This document shows positions 46,001 through 58,000 of a stretch of 64,000 nt of DNA, one piece after another; within the stretch, counting starts at the first letter, position 1; every line of letters starts with the position of its first letter. Below the pieces are notes generated by a model, which was not told the DNA's origin, did not search any database, and saw only the letters and a program-made list of their open reading frames with translations. This DNA is from Tausonia pullulans (taxonomy: Eukaryota > Basidiomycota > Tremellomycetes > Cystofilobasidiales > Mrakiaceae), in contig OX637631.1 of the NCBI GenBank assembly GCA_951802195.1, forward strand, positions 806,001 to 870,000. The letters run 5' to 3'. Made by a program: the position numbers and the translations under genes.

Positions 46001-47696
46001 ACGTCACAGCCTGCGCGTACCTCAATACGCCGACTATGCCGGCGTCACTTGTTCTCGCTACCCGTTCCAGCCTCATCATCGGTCGCATCAACGAGATGAA
46101 GAAGGTCCACATCGACACTGTGCGTTCGTCCTCCATGACTCTTCGCGCTCATATTGATCTTGCTTCGCTCGCTGCAGTTCAATTTTGGTCTCGACAACCC
46201 CTATCGCATCACACATCACCCGTCTCTCCACGCTTACGGTGTTGCCTTCGTCAAGACCCTCAACGTAGGGCTCGAATCAGAATCGCTCGAGTCCAGCTTT
46301 AAGGTCCTCGAGGACGACACCTTTGAGCGTGGGTCCTTCTAATCACTTAGAGAGCGCATTCTTCTCCTTCTAACATGAGCCCCTCTTGCAGCCATCTTTA
46401 CCTTCCACCTCGAGCCCTACGAAAAAGCTACAGCGCTTGAAACCATCACCCTCAACGGCCGAACATGCTTCGCTCTCGGCACTGGCGAGATCTCGCACGG
46501 CAACATTGAGTCTCAGAGGGGTCGTGTCTTGCTCTTTGCTGAGGACCCGACGAGCAGGAAGGTCATCAAGATGGCAGAGGCGCCGGTAGCGGGTTGTGTA
46601 TTTGCGATTGCTGGGCTGGGAAGGCAGTTTGTGACGACGTGCAACTCGAGAGTAGGTGCTCTCTTTGCCTCGCTTCTCCTACATCGGAGGGAGAAGCTGA
46701 TCAGTCTCGATGGCGCTTCTCCAGGTTCTCCTGTTCGACCTCATCAAGGGCGTTCTCCAAAAGGTCTCAGACTGGAGCTCAGCATACCTCCCTTGCAGCC
46801 TCTACGTTCAAGAAGGCGGTCGGATTGTCATTGGTGACGCGATGAGCTCGTTCACTTTGATCGAGGTCGACAGTGACGGTCAGCTGCAGACGGTCGCAAA
46901 AGTAAGCGCCATGGCTCTTACGGCTGGCAGCTGGAATAAGACGGGAAGACGCTGATAGGTCCTCTCGTAGGATTCGAGACCACTATGGATGACGTCTGTC
47001 GCCTCGCTGAAGGAGGATCGGCTCATCGGCGCCGATGTGAGTCTTTTCAGACTCAGGGGGCATCCTTGTTGAACTACTGACGCATCGCAATCCATCAGTC
47101 GAGTTGCAACCTCCTCACCATGAGCCTGACACCGACTCACCGGCTGGAAGCGGGCGGAGCGTTCCATGTCGGCGAGGTTGTTAACCGGTTCCGGAAGGGT
47201 GAGTCCATGAGTACCCCAGCATTTCTCTTCTTATCATTCTGACATCCCATCAAGGTGCCCTAGTCGTCCAACCACCCGCCTCAGCTGCGCAGCCCAACCT
47301 CCTCTTTGCAACCTCGTCGGGTCGCATCTCCTCCCTCATCACCCTCGACTCTGATCTCTCTCGCACGCTCTTCGACCTCCAGCGCAACATGGCCCGTGTG
47401 TTCGATGGGCCTGGGGGCGTCACCTGGCGCGACTGGCGAGACGCCAAGTCCGAAGCTGGGTCGCAACCGACGGTCGGTTTCATTGACGGAGATCTGGTCG
47501 AGCGATTCTTGGACATTAAGGACGAGGAGACGATTGAGAGCATCATGGTGGTCGGTCCCTTAACTCTTACGTTCGCCATGTGCTTTTTAGTTGCTGACGA
47601 TCTCGCCATCAACAGGGCTCCAACAAGTACGAGGCGCTCGTTCCGTCGTATGCTGAGCTATGCGGTCTCATCGAGGGGCTTAGGCGACTACACTAG
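43035..47696 (+). CDS. DDB1: DNA damage-binding protein 1 (DDB1)
   Basis: DDB1 is the adaptor of CUL4 ubiquitin ligases and acts in UV-damage repair and replication control. Fourteen exons give 1224 residues with consistent phase: 43035-43052, 43249-43832, 43912-44400, 44471-44609, 44680-45005, 45072-45437, 45498-46119, 46178-46328, 46392-46651, 46725-46901, 46971-47036, 47099-47198, 47255-47550, 47616-47696. Diagnostic blocks are SLYGRVLGADHVSLL, LLLGDSNGQI, LTYLSAGRLFVGSHFGDS, VVTCSGGGNSGSLRIVRRGV, GLGDGSLVIYDVD, IFASCDRPAVLHDDHGRLSY, LIIGRINEMKKVHIDT, TVGFIDGDLVERFLDI and the end LIEGLRRLH. These match DDB1 better than the paralogues CPSF160 or Rse1. A Lys-rich insert (EEESKKEKKHSKRRG) and a second (KDKGKTSAKRRRSS) are lineage extras. 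The DUF2237 gene follows 272 bp downstream. Confidence 0.94.
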
Positions 47697-47968
47697 GATT
47701 GGGGCCCGCGTTCTGCTTATGTCAGAAGATTGTTGCTGCACTATTTTCTTTGCTTTATGACTGTCGATGTGCCCTGCCCTTGACGACGAGAATACCGCCG
47801 ATCTCCTCTCTCGCTCTTCCCCGATGACCGCTCAGCACTCGACCACGAACACTTCCTCCTTTCCCGCTTGCCCAATCAGTTCTCGTCCCGTCTCCTCGAC
47901 CTTTTTGCCCCAGCCTCGTCCTCCTCCTCATTCTCACCCCCACTCCCTCCTCCTTCCCCCCAAAGTCG

Positions 47969-48795
47969 ATGTTCATCCGCTCCGTCGGCCAGGCGCGACT
48001 TCTTCAGCTTCCCTCCTCCCACCGTCTCCTCGCTGCCAACACCATCACCATCATTACCCGAACTTACGCTGAGATGTCTAGCGTCAACCTCAACGTCCTT
48101 TCTACACCGCTCGAGAAGTGCTCGACGGGCTCAAACCCGACGTCTGGGTATGTAGTGGTCGTTTGCCCGCTTGTGTCACCGCTCCTCTAAACCCGCCTTC
48201 TTTCTCCATCCATTCGTTTCCGACTTCCTTCCCTCTTCCTCTAGCTACACCCGCGACGGTTTCTGCCGTTCCCTTCCCTCAGACCTCGGCCGGCACACCG
48301 TCGCTGCCGTTGTCTCAACGACTTTCCTCGAGTTCTCCGCCCGCCGAGGCAACGATCTATCGACCCCCCAGCCCGAGTACGGCTTCCCCGGGCTCACGGA
48401 CGGATGCAGGTGGTGTTTGTGCGCAGGGAGGTGGAAGGAGGCATTTGATGCGAGGGGGAAGTATGGGGATGGGATCGTGCCAAAGTGAGTCGATTGTGTG
48501 GGCGCGTGACGTTGGGGAGTGCTAGCTAATCTCGAATCGCATGTTGGAACTCTAGGGTCGACCTGAAGGCTACTCACGTCAGTCAGCGAGTGAGCCAGAG
48601 TCTGCTCGACTGAGAACTGACCAATCCATTCATCACCCCCTTCAGATCGACACTCTCCGAACGATCCCGCTCGAAGACCTTCGCCAGTTCTCCATTGACC
48701 CCTCGGATCGAGCCGATAGTGCCAACAGCAAGCCTATCAATAGCCACTCTAGGGCGCTGGGAGGAGCAAACTCGAAGCCTCCGCCACAACGCTGA
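47969..48795 (+). CDS. DUF2237 family protein with mitochondrial-type presequence
   Basis: Four exons, 47969-48147, 48245-48484, 48556-48577 (22 nt) and 48646-48795, give 196 residues in phase. The DUF2237 core is unmistakable: NVLSTPLEKCSTGSNPTSGY, TRDGFCRSLPSDLGRHTVAA, FLEFSARRGNDLSTPQPEYG, FPGLTDGCRWCLCAGRWKEA, then VDLKATHIDTLRTIPLEDLR. The conserved Cys residues of the family are present. No reaction is known for the family. The head (MFIRSVGQARLLQLPSSHRL) has Arg and no acidic residue, as in mitochondrial presequences, so import is likely but inferred. It converges on the dehydrogenase gene with 98 bp between stops. Confidence 0.88.
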
Positions 48796-48893
48796 GTGGG
48801 TAGAGCTCTCACGTGTACTTTGCAGTGTATATACATCGATCGATCGAAATGACAGTACCAAGAAAAGAAAGCCCAGGCACTTACTCCAGTGCA

Positions 48894-50096
48894 TCACCAT
48901 TTCTCTTTCGACGGCCTGTTCGAAGCGAATCGACTCGTCAGTGACGTTCAGCACGCAGCCCGGACGCACACATTCTCACCTAACGTCGAGTTCGGCCGTG
49001 TACGTCGACCGATCCTGGTCGTACAGGAACTTGTACGCCCGGGCGATTGATTCAGGGGGCATGGTCTGGGAAATGAAGGCTGGATCAGTCCGTGCCGACC
49101 AGTCAGACAGGAAAACGGTGCTGGCCACCACGCACGCTGCCGTCGCTCTTTGCGCCAGGCTTGCCGATCACACCTGGTGCAAGAACGCCGCGATCGTCAG
49201 CTCCGTCTCTCACGCTCTCATGCCATGGACCGATGAGCGGGTCTGTACTGTCGACAATGACGTGGCCAACATGGACGCCCTGCGGCCCAAACTCTCGCGC
49301 AAGACTCTGCGTGAAGGCCTGTAGCAGTCGCCGAGGATCGTGAGCCTGGTTTCCCTACAAGCAAGCAGCAACAACCTTCGCCCCCTATCTCCTGTCTCAC
49401 CCTAAGACCAAACTTTCCCACCGCGAAAGCACTGAACTGCGCACTGCCCTTGAGCGAGGCCGTCGCACCGGTGAAGAGGAGCGTGCCGCGGGAAGTGCCC
49501 GTCGAGGTGTCGTCCTCGTTGGCGAGCATGAGCGGGAGGAGGACCCGGGAGAAGGCGACAGGCCCGAGACTTTGGAAGGGTGAAGCAAGGGCTCAGTAGG
49601 CGTTCGTGCTGACTCGTTCGATGATGGACCGTTAGGGGCCGAAATACGAACACACTCGTCTTGAGGCTGATCTCATACTCTTCCGCCTTCGTCTCGAGGA
49701 ACGGCTTAGGGGCCGGACGCTGTGGGGACAAAGGAATGGTGCAGATACAGAGGAATCAGCACGAGATCACTCTAGCTCGCGTCACTATAAAGACAGAACA
49801 GAACCCACAGCACTGGCGTTCCAAATCCCAAGATCGACCTTCCCCCCACCAAGCACTTTCCCAATCTCCTCCACCGCCTTCTTCAGCGACTCCTCCGTCG
49901 GGTCACTCTCGAATGCATGCACCCTGAATGCGGAATTCTCGCCTTTGAGCTGGTCGACGAGCGGCTCGATGTTGGCTCGCGTTCGGGAGAGGAGGGCGAG
50001 CGTATGGGTTGGAGCAAAGGCGCGGGCAAGGGCGAGGCCTAGGCCAGGACCGACGCCGTAGAGGATTGCGATGGACTTGGTGGAGCAGGAGGTCAT
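48894..50096 (-). CDS. Short-chain dehydrogenase/reductase (SDR)
   Basis: A Rossmann-fold oxidoreductase of unknown substrate. The start MTSCSTKSIAILYGVGPGLG carries the nucleotide motif GVGPGLG. Then come LALARAFAPTHTLALLSRTR, VDLGIWNASAV, KPFLETKAEEYEISLKTSV, GPVAFSRVLLPLML, GTLLFTGATASLKGSAQFSA, FAVGKFGLRA, FGPQGVHVGHVIVD, MPPESIARAYKFLYDQDRST and the end YTAELDVRPSKEKW. The last piece needs a final intron whose acceptor is in CGAACAG near 48913. Where most SDRs have the YxxxK catalytic pair this protein has FAVGK, so the Tyr is Phe. The same change is common in one SDR subgroup with this C-terminus. There are several short introns. Confidence 0.87.
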
Positions 50097-50757
50097 TAAG
50101 CTGGGGAGTTTGGGAAGAGTTGGGGAGGAGGATGGAGGGGGGGAGGGGGGGGAAGCAAACTGGACGCTGGTGAAGGTTGGGAGTAAGTTAGAGATGGATG
50201 GATGGCGAGCGACAACGAACGGGCTCGAGCCGGGCAAGACCGACCGAGTCGCTCGCCTCCACTTTCGCTGATATCTATCAATGTCGCGGCCGTCATATCT
50301 CCGAATGACGGCCATGAGAATCGGAGAGCTGAATTGCTCAGACTCATTTGCTTTCGTCTGCTTCGTCGAGCACGGCGGTCCGAGAAGGATTCGTTTCTTT
50401 GTCTTTTTGGGGAAGGGAGGGATTCTAGCTAGTACGACAGGAGGAAAGAGGAAGAAGAAGAGAAACGAAGCCAACAGGCTGCTGCCGCCAAATGGCAAAG
50501 GCGCGCCGAAAGGGAGAGAGAAAAGACGAAGGGGTGGGAGAGAGAGAGGTTGAGGGAGATTGGTGGAGGATTGCTAAGGGATGTATACAAGAGGAGGTGT
50601 CGGAAGGAGGTAAGTAAGAAGATGAAGATGGTGTACAAAAAAGGTTTAATTTTTTTGTTTGTTTTGTTCTCGTTTTTTTTTTCGGGTCCATCCAAAGTGG
50701 TTAAGGGCCTAGGTTGCCTGGATGCCGCGGATGTCGGTGAGGTGGGAGTGTGACGAG
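50097..50757. other. Intergenic, dehydrogenase promoter and Sfp1-like 3' region
   Basis: These 660 bp lie upstream of the dehydrogenase start. Near 50638-50690 there is a marked A/T-only-like tract with T-runs on the plus strand, likely part of the 3' untranslated region of the Sfp1-like gene. No gene is seen. Confidence 0.45.
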
Positions 50758-52922
50758 TTAATGCTCCGCCTGCGAAGAAGACAAGGAACGTCAGCACGGA
50801 GAAGGTAGACAGGAGGGGACGGCGACCAGAACGCACTGCAGATGGTACTTAAGTCCGTTCTGCTGCTTGTATACCTTGCCGCACCCCTCGACGGGGCATC
50901 TGAACCGCTTTTCACCCGCAGTTTCGCCATCACCCTCGTCGCCCTCGCCCTTCTCCTTCTTCTCCTTCTTCTTCTTCGCCTTGCGTTCCGCAGGGGCCGC
51001 CACCTGGGCTGTACCCTTAACAGAGGGCTTAGTCGTCGACGGGACAGCGCTGGCCGGAGCGCTGGGGAGAAGAGCAGCAGTAGAAGGAGCAGCAGACGGA
51101 GAAGCAGTAGCTGCAAGAGGGGCCATCGCTCTGTTCGCCATGTGCTGATCGAGGTTGGACTCGCTCTCGAGCGAACTGAGGCTGTCGGTGCTGGATCGAA
51201 CGACGCTCGCGGGCGAGGACCGCGGGATCGAGTACGTAAGCAGTGACGGCGGGACGCAGAGCGGGACGCTGTGCACCGCCTGCGTGTTTGGGTCCGCAGC
51301 GGCTGACCAGGGTGAAGGGTTGATCGGGTGGGCGATCGTCGTGGTGAACGAGTTGGGAAATGGCGAAGGCAGGGGCGTATCATCCATCTCGAGGTCCATC
51401 ATCCCAGGTGTGTGCGGGGCGTCCGAGTCCGTCGTCGGCGACGGCGTCGATCGCTGGGAGGCAAGGTTCGACGGTGGGAGCGAAGCCGAAATGTTTCGCG
51501 GGACGGGCTGCTTCTGGAAAGCAGTCAAGTTGGACGGCGCTGTCTGCGAGAGCAGGACGTGCGATTTCTCGTAGCTGTCAAGGTGAAGGGGAGAAGAAAG
51601 ACCCAGGCAGAAGAGATGAACACAGCAGAAGAGGCACAGCGCAGGCAGGTCTTCGTCAGCTCTCCGCCCAGCGGAAAGAGCAAAGGCGTCATCAAGCTGC
51701 TCACTGCTCCATCAGGTCATGGAGGCCCTTGAGCTTGAGCCCACAACACGTAAAGTTGGACGTGAAGTTGTGCTCGAGCTTGGAGAGCCGCTCTACGCTC
51801 GTTGCCAGCATCCCCGGGTGGGGAGGCACGCCACCATTATTGCCACCGGGTCCCTGGAAGGCGTCGGCGGCATGCTGCGCGAGCATGTTGCCGATGTGCG
51901 AGTGTCCCGGGAGGGACGACGAGTCCGAGTCGACCGACATGGCCAGGTCGTTTGAATACGCCGGCGAGGACGGGAAGAACGAGCTTCGACCAAACGGCAA
52001 CGGGTACGCGGCAGCCATCGAGGACGAGAACGGCGAAATCGGGCCGGACGGCGACGAAGGCGGGACGGGGAGTCTAGAGGAGACCAAGGTGTGGGATGAG
52101 GTGAAAGTGGCGAAAGACAGTGGTCAGCAGGCCGTTTCACATTCAAGAGGGTCGGCAATCGGGGTTTAAAGGGGGGAGGGGGCGGGGGGAGAGGGGGGGA
52201 GTCGCAGCGCAGCAGTCATGACAGGATGGTCGCGTTAGGTTCCCGTACCGAGAGACAAGAGAAAGGGGGCAGCGTAATCGATCCTATGACGAAGACGACC
52301 GCTCGCCAAACTCCGTCGTTCCGTCAGGGTCGACGGGCGGCGGGCAACGAGGCAACTCAGCGTGCGCCGCTCACCGCCGGAAGTCCTTCCGCGGCGAGAT
52401 GAGGTGAGACGGGGACGGCCAAGTCCAGCGGGTCCCAGCGAGCGAAGCGCCGCTCGCCCACGCTCACGCCCTGCAGGTCTGTCAGGGCGCCCACGCCAGC
52501 CTACCACCTGGTCTCCCGCCCGCCCCATTCCAGACGACGCCCGCCTCCTCCACGCCATCGACTCGGATGGAGAGGATTAGCCCCCCAGAGTGTGTGTGTC
52601 CGCAACGCGCGCGGCTGCGACCCGCGGACGAGAGAGAGGAACAGACAGAGGCGACTCACCCCTGCCAGCCCTCGCCGCGCCAGCTCCCGCTGGGCGCCCA
52701 AAGCCCTCCACCGCTGCCGGAGCCACCGTAGCTGCCCATAGAGGCCGCGAGACCCCCCATCGGGCTCGTCGACATGCCAGGGGTCCATCCGCCGTTGGGC
52801 TCCTGACGGGCGGCCTGCTGCTGGTGCGGGTGCTGCTGCTGGTGTTGCCACTGCTGCTGGCGGCCGTAGTGGGCCGGGCCGGCGGACGAGACGGCAATCG
52901 GCGCCGAGGAAGTCGTCGTCAT
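50758..52922 (-). CDS. Sfp1-like C2H2 zinc-finger transcription regulator
   Basis: Related to yeast Sfp1, which controls ribosome-making genes and cell size. The head (MTTTSSAPIAVSSAGPAHYG) is followed by a Gln/His-rich region (QQQWQHQQQHPHQQQ) and a Gly/Ser region. A Ser/Pro-rich middle contains LPFGRSSFFPSSPAYSNDLA. The first finger half is NFTSNFTCCGLKLKGLHDLM, followed after an intron by YEKSHVL, so Cys-Cys and His-His are split by an intron. Near the end, after a Lys-rich run (KAKKKKEKKEKGEGDEG), is the second finger RFRCPVEGCGKVYKQQNGLK with YHLQAEH. The stop at 50758-50760 leaves a very short tail; the finger's last His is in the final exon. This CCGL and NGLKYH pair is typical of Sfp1-like proteins. 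Confidence 0.85.
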
Positions 52923-55040
52923 GCAGCTGTGGGTGGAGTTGAGTTCTGGAAGAGACGAATGAACGACTCTTGAGACTGCTGTGGGGGGTGGGACGGGGGT
53001 GGTGGAGGGGGAAGCGGGCGACGCTGTCTTGAGGATGTGTAGGTGGTCGTTCGGCGGTGACCCCGAGAGCGCGAGCTCGCCGGACCCTCCCTTGAGGTGT
53101 GGACTCTTCCCGCTCTTGCTATATGCACGGGTCGTTCCCTATCTCTGGTCGCTCAGACTTCGCTTCTCTTGATCTGCCACGATAACCGGACATTTTATGC
53201 ATGCCACTGGCGTGGACGAGACTCGCCCTGTCGCCCACGTTGAGGGTGCAAGCAGCGCGCGCGTGCCGGCGACGTATCCGGACTACTCGCTTCCAGAGGG
53301 GCAGGCACACTGGACAACTCCCCGCCGAGGGCCCCTGCCTGCCAGGCTGCTGCGCGGTCAAAAACTAACTGAGCTCAGTTGGCGTCGGCCCTGACCAGCT
53401 GAAAGGAGAAGCTTTCGTGCTGTCTCCTGCTCTTGCTCTTGTGTTCCCTCCGGGGGGGGGGGGCAACTTGTTCTTCTCCGTCCCCAACATCCAAGGGCAT
53501 ACATATGATGGCGCTCGAGGGGCGCGAGGCGCGCGCGGCCCGCATTCGTGCGTCGTATGAGGGTGGGCGGACTCTCTTGGCGAGCCCACACGCCAGACGA
53601 CAGACGATGAGGTCCCGCGGGTTTCGTCGACTGCTGTCCGTGTCTGTGTGTAATCCATCCTGAGGGCAGTAAGCCCGGGTGGACAATCATGAGCTTGCGA
53701 GTGTTGCGTCCACAACTGCACTTGGCTTTCCATCTCACTAGCGACGATGAAAACGTCACCCCAAAGCGCAGCGCCAATGCTGCTAATCTACTCTGCGAGC
53801 CGGAAGAGCGAAAGCTGCGACTGTCTCCAGTCAGCCGTCCGTCGACTTACGCGGCAGACCCCACTCCAAATCAACAATCATTGCGGCCCAGGCAGAAATA
53901 GCCAGCTTCTGCAGATGTCCCAGCTTCATAAGTTGCAAACATACTGGACCCGAATGTAGCAGCTTACACAGACATCTGTTGAAAGAGAGGGCTCGGGAGA
54001 CCGCAGCATGGTCCTGTCCGGATAGAATCTTGCGGTCGCTTCTCCGTGGATTACTTCTGATCTCATCATTTTTCCCAAGAGCGCAGAACGCGCGTTATCT
54101 CGTTTATCTCGCTCCATTTCGGGACGAATCGGCCCTCTTGTGCGAGCCTCTCGTCCGCGCGCGTGCACACACAGCTGGCGTTAACTGCACATCGACGTCA
54201 CGCAGCCGGTGTCACCGGCTTCCAGCAGCTTCCCTCTCTGACTTCAAGAGACCTGCCTTCGGTCACTTCTCTCGTAAGCGGGGCCCGCAAGAGCACTCAA
54301 AGAGAGGGCCCACATAAACAGCGAGCGAAGGGGGCCGTGAAATTGGCATGTGAGCCTGCGTGGCCCCCCTGCCTCCGGCTCTTACCCCGCCGGCGGGCGG
54401 TCTCATCTGGCAAGGGACAAAGGAGTAAGTCGGGCGAGCGAACACAAGGGAGGGGGTTGGGCCTTGACCTTTTTCGAAAGACGAGAGTGGGGGTGCAAGC
54501 GGCAAGGGCGGAGAGGATGGGAGTCCAATAACCATCACCTCAAGGGAGACGGACCACAACGTGAGTCGGCCTTCCGTTCTCATACTATGCAGACTAGCTT
54601 CGTCTGCAGGGGTCACAGCTACGACTCAGCGCCCCACCTGAGTCGCCTGTCCGCTTGGGCCCGCTCTTGTCGTCGACAATGACCGGTCGTGTGCTGGAAA
54701 AGGGGGGCCTTGCTCTTGTCGACGTTGTCGAAAAGTGTTTTCGTCTGTCTCCCCGTTCCTTGCTGTGTGCAGGTAGAATGTGTCTCTATGCTCAGAGAGA
54801 CGAGCAGAGCTTATGTCTACGAGGGCAGTGGGAAAAAGGAAGGCAACTCGCAGCAGCGAGCTCCGCCGCCTGGAAGCTTTCGAGACAACCACGTCCGACC
54901 TGTCTGCTGTCCAACCCAGCGCGCGCGCCTCACGTTCATGACGTTCACCTGTCTGTCTCTCACGCTCTGTAAGTCATACTGACGAACCCTGCTTTTCTCT
55001 GAAGACCCCCAACCCATCCTCTTCTCTTTCTTTCACGACC
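52923..55040. other. Divergent promoter region, 2.1 kb
   Basis: The longest gene-free stretch between intact genes, lying between the Sfp1-like start (-) and the repeat-protein start (+). It holds a 12-nt G run near 53452-53463. Open frames are short and unsupported. Long leaders or large regulatory regions for both genes are likely. Confidence 0.5.
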
Positions 55041-58000
55041 ATGGCTCCCATCGATAACGGCCCTACAACCACGAACCCCTTCCCCTCTGCCTCGGCGGAA
55101 ACTCCGTCGTTCCACATCGACGTCGACGCTGCAAACGCCGCCACTAGCTCGACGCTCCTCTCCGACGGGGATGTCATCTCGCCCTCGGTCGGATCCAACA
55201 ACGCCAAGAACAGGAAGAAGCGCGAGAAGAAGAAGGCTAAAGCTAAGGCTGCTGGCCTGAGCAGTGCTGGAGTGAGCGAACCTGCGACGCCGACAGAGGG
55301 AAGGTCTGCGGCCAACAGCGAGGACGAGCAGGAGGGAGGTGAGTGATCTTTCAAGCTTGAAAGTAGTTCAGAGGCCATGTTGACGTTCTTCACGCTCATT
55401 AGCCGTCGCTCCGGCCGTCGTTAGCAAGGAAGCTGATGCGACTGTCGACCCCACGACTGCGCCGGTCCACTCCCTGCCCGAGGAGACTATCACTACTGCC
55501 CCGATTGAGAGTCAGTCTAGATGTTTGACAGCACACTATTAATCCCTTTCACACTAACCAATGACATGCACTCGACCCCTTCGACTTATACAGGCGACCT
55601 CAACCTCGCGGCCCCCTCCAGCATCCCTACCTCGTCTCTCGTAGAGCCCGTTGCTGCCGCTGTTGCCATCGAGGAGAAGTCGACTGCCACGTCGACCAAG
55701 GACGACGAACCCATCACCGAATCGACCGATGATCTCCTTGTCGCCGGCGAGGCGCCCGCTGAGGAGGAGAGCCCCGTCGTCCTTGCCCTGGCCGAGGAGG
55801 AGAAGTGGGAGCAGCCCCAGCACCTCGAGGACGTCGTTGTCCCCGCGGCCGTCGAGGAGAAGGAGGAGGCCGCTACCTCTGAGGAGCCCGCTGCTGCGCC
55901 TGCTGCTGTCGAGGAGGAGAAGTGGGAGCAGCCCCAGCACCTCGAGGACGTCGTTGTCCCCGCGGCCGTCGAGGAGAAGGAGGAGGCCGCTACCTCTGAG
56001 GAGCCCGCTGCTGCGCCTGCTGCTGTCGAGGAGGAGAAGTGGGAGCAGCCCCAGCACCTCGAGGACGTCGTTGTCCCCGCGGCCGTCGAGGAGAAGGAGG
56101 AGGCCGCTACCTCTGAGGAGCCCGCTGCTGCGCCTGCTGCTGTCGAGGAGGAGAAGTGGGAGCAGCCCCAGCACCTCGAGGACGTCGTTGTCCCCGCGGC
56201 CGTCGAGGAGAAGGAGGAGGCCGCTACCTCTGAGGAGCCCGCTGCTGCGCCTGCTGCTGTTGAGGAGGAGAAGTGGGAGAAGCCGGAACACTTCGAGGAG
56301 AGCCCCGTCGCCACCCCTGCCGCTGACGAGGAGCCTGTCACTTCCTCTAACATCGTCACCAAGCCCCAGCTCTCGGCCCTCGAGTCGCTCGAGGCCGTCC
56401 CTCTCGCTCGTGAGCCCTCGATTGCCGACTCAATCCACCCGGAGCCGCACACTCCCGTCGGACAGGTCGAGCCGCCGTTCCACATCGAGGACATCGCCCC
56501 TCCGGCCGCTGCGGAGCCCGCGACCGAGTCGGAGGAGCTCGCGGCTGTCGTTGCGGGCGAGCTCCAGCCTGAGGATGTTGAGGTCCTCCCTATCGAGCAG
56601 GCTGCTTCTATCGTTCCTGCCACCACCGAAGAGGACAAGTGGGAGAAGCCGGAGCACTTCGAGGAGAGCCCCGTGGCCAGCCCCGTCGTTGAGGAGTACG
56701 TCCCTGAGGTTTCCGCCGCCGTCTCGCCCGCTCTCCACCAGCCCGAGGAGGACACCCACGCCGCAGTTGAGAAGGAGGAGGAGGCCACGCCTAGGGAGGA
56801 GGACTCCACTAAGGCCGTCGCGCTCGGTCTCATTGGCGGTCTGGCTGCTGCTGGCGCCGCTGCGGACATGACTGCGGGTGGGGACGACAAGAAGGAGAAG
56901 ACGGCCGAGACCATCCCTACCGATGTCAAGGAGGAGAACCCTGAGCTCCTTGAGGATGTCGTCATCCCTCAGGAGCAGAAGCCCGAGAAGGAAACTGTCG
57001 CCGTTCCGGATGTTTCTGAGGAGAAGTGGGAGAAGGTCGAGCACTTCGAGGAAGCACCCGCTGCCACTGTTGCCGTCGCCGCTCCTGTCGAAGAGGAGGA
57101 GAAGTGGGAGCAGCCCCAGCACCTCGAGGACGTCGTTGTCCCCGCGGCCGTCGAGGAGAAGGAGGAGGCCGCTACCTCTGAGGAGCTCGCTGCTGCACCT
57201 GCTGCTGTCGAGGAGGAGAAGTGGGAGAAGGTCGAGCACTTTGAGGAGAGCCCTCCCGCCACCCCCGCTGCTATTGCGGAGGAGTCAGCCCCCGCCCATG
57301 CCGCGGCCCCGGTCAGCTTCGCCCCTGTTCAGGAGTCTTCCACGTCGGCCTTGGAGGAGGACAAGTGGGAGCAGCCTGAGCATGTTGAAGAGACCTCTGC
57401 TGCTGCTGAGGAGGAGGCCGCCTCGGTCCCCGCCACCCTTGTTGAGGAATCGACGCCCGAGGTTACTGCCACTCCCGCTGTTGTTGAGCCCCAGGTCGAG
57501 GTGAGCTCCTCTCGTTCTGTTCTGACATACAAATAGCACTCATTGACTCCCTCGCAATAGACCGCCTCCGATGCCGTTGCCGCGCCCATTCAGGAGATAG
57601 ACCACGCGACCACGCGGAATGTGAGTAGATCTCGAGCAGCACGGCTCTTGCTAGCATAATCTGATTCCCCCCGCCCGTTCCTCGAAGGTCGATGAGCCCA
57701 TCCGCGAGGCTGAGCCCGCTGTCGCCGCCGCTGCTACGTCTGCTGTTGAGGAGGACGCGTCAGTAACTGAGGATGAGCAGAAGGCACTTGCTTTCGATGA
57801 TGAGGCCCGGTCGAAGGCCCAGAAGGCGGTTGCCGCCGAGGACAAGGCTGAGGACAACTCGCACATCATCGCGGCTGCCTCGGCCAGCGCTGCGGCTGTA
57901 GGTCTCGCCACCGCTGGCCTTGTTGCCGCTTCCTCTTCGTCTCCTGCTGCCCTCGCCAAGGAGGAGGAGTCTTCCGTCTCCGTCACCGCCGACATCAAGG

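Noticed and set aside
55794-56261. 117-bp repeats as a CRISPR array or satellite
   Set aside because: There are no spacers, the period is a whole number of codons, and the frame stays open through all units.
55586-56965. 459-codon Ser/Thr-rich minus-strand frame across the tandem repeats
   Set aside because: Mirror frame of the Ala/Glu-rich coding repeats; it has no start context, splice signals or motifs of its own.
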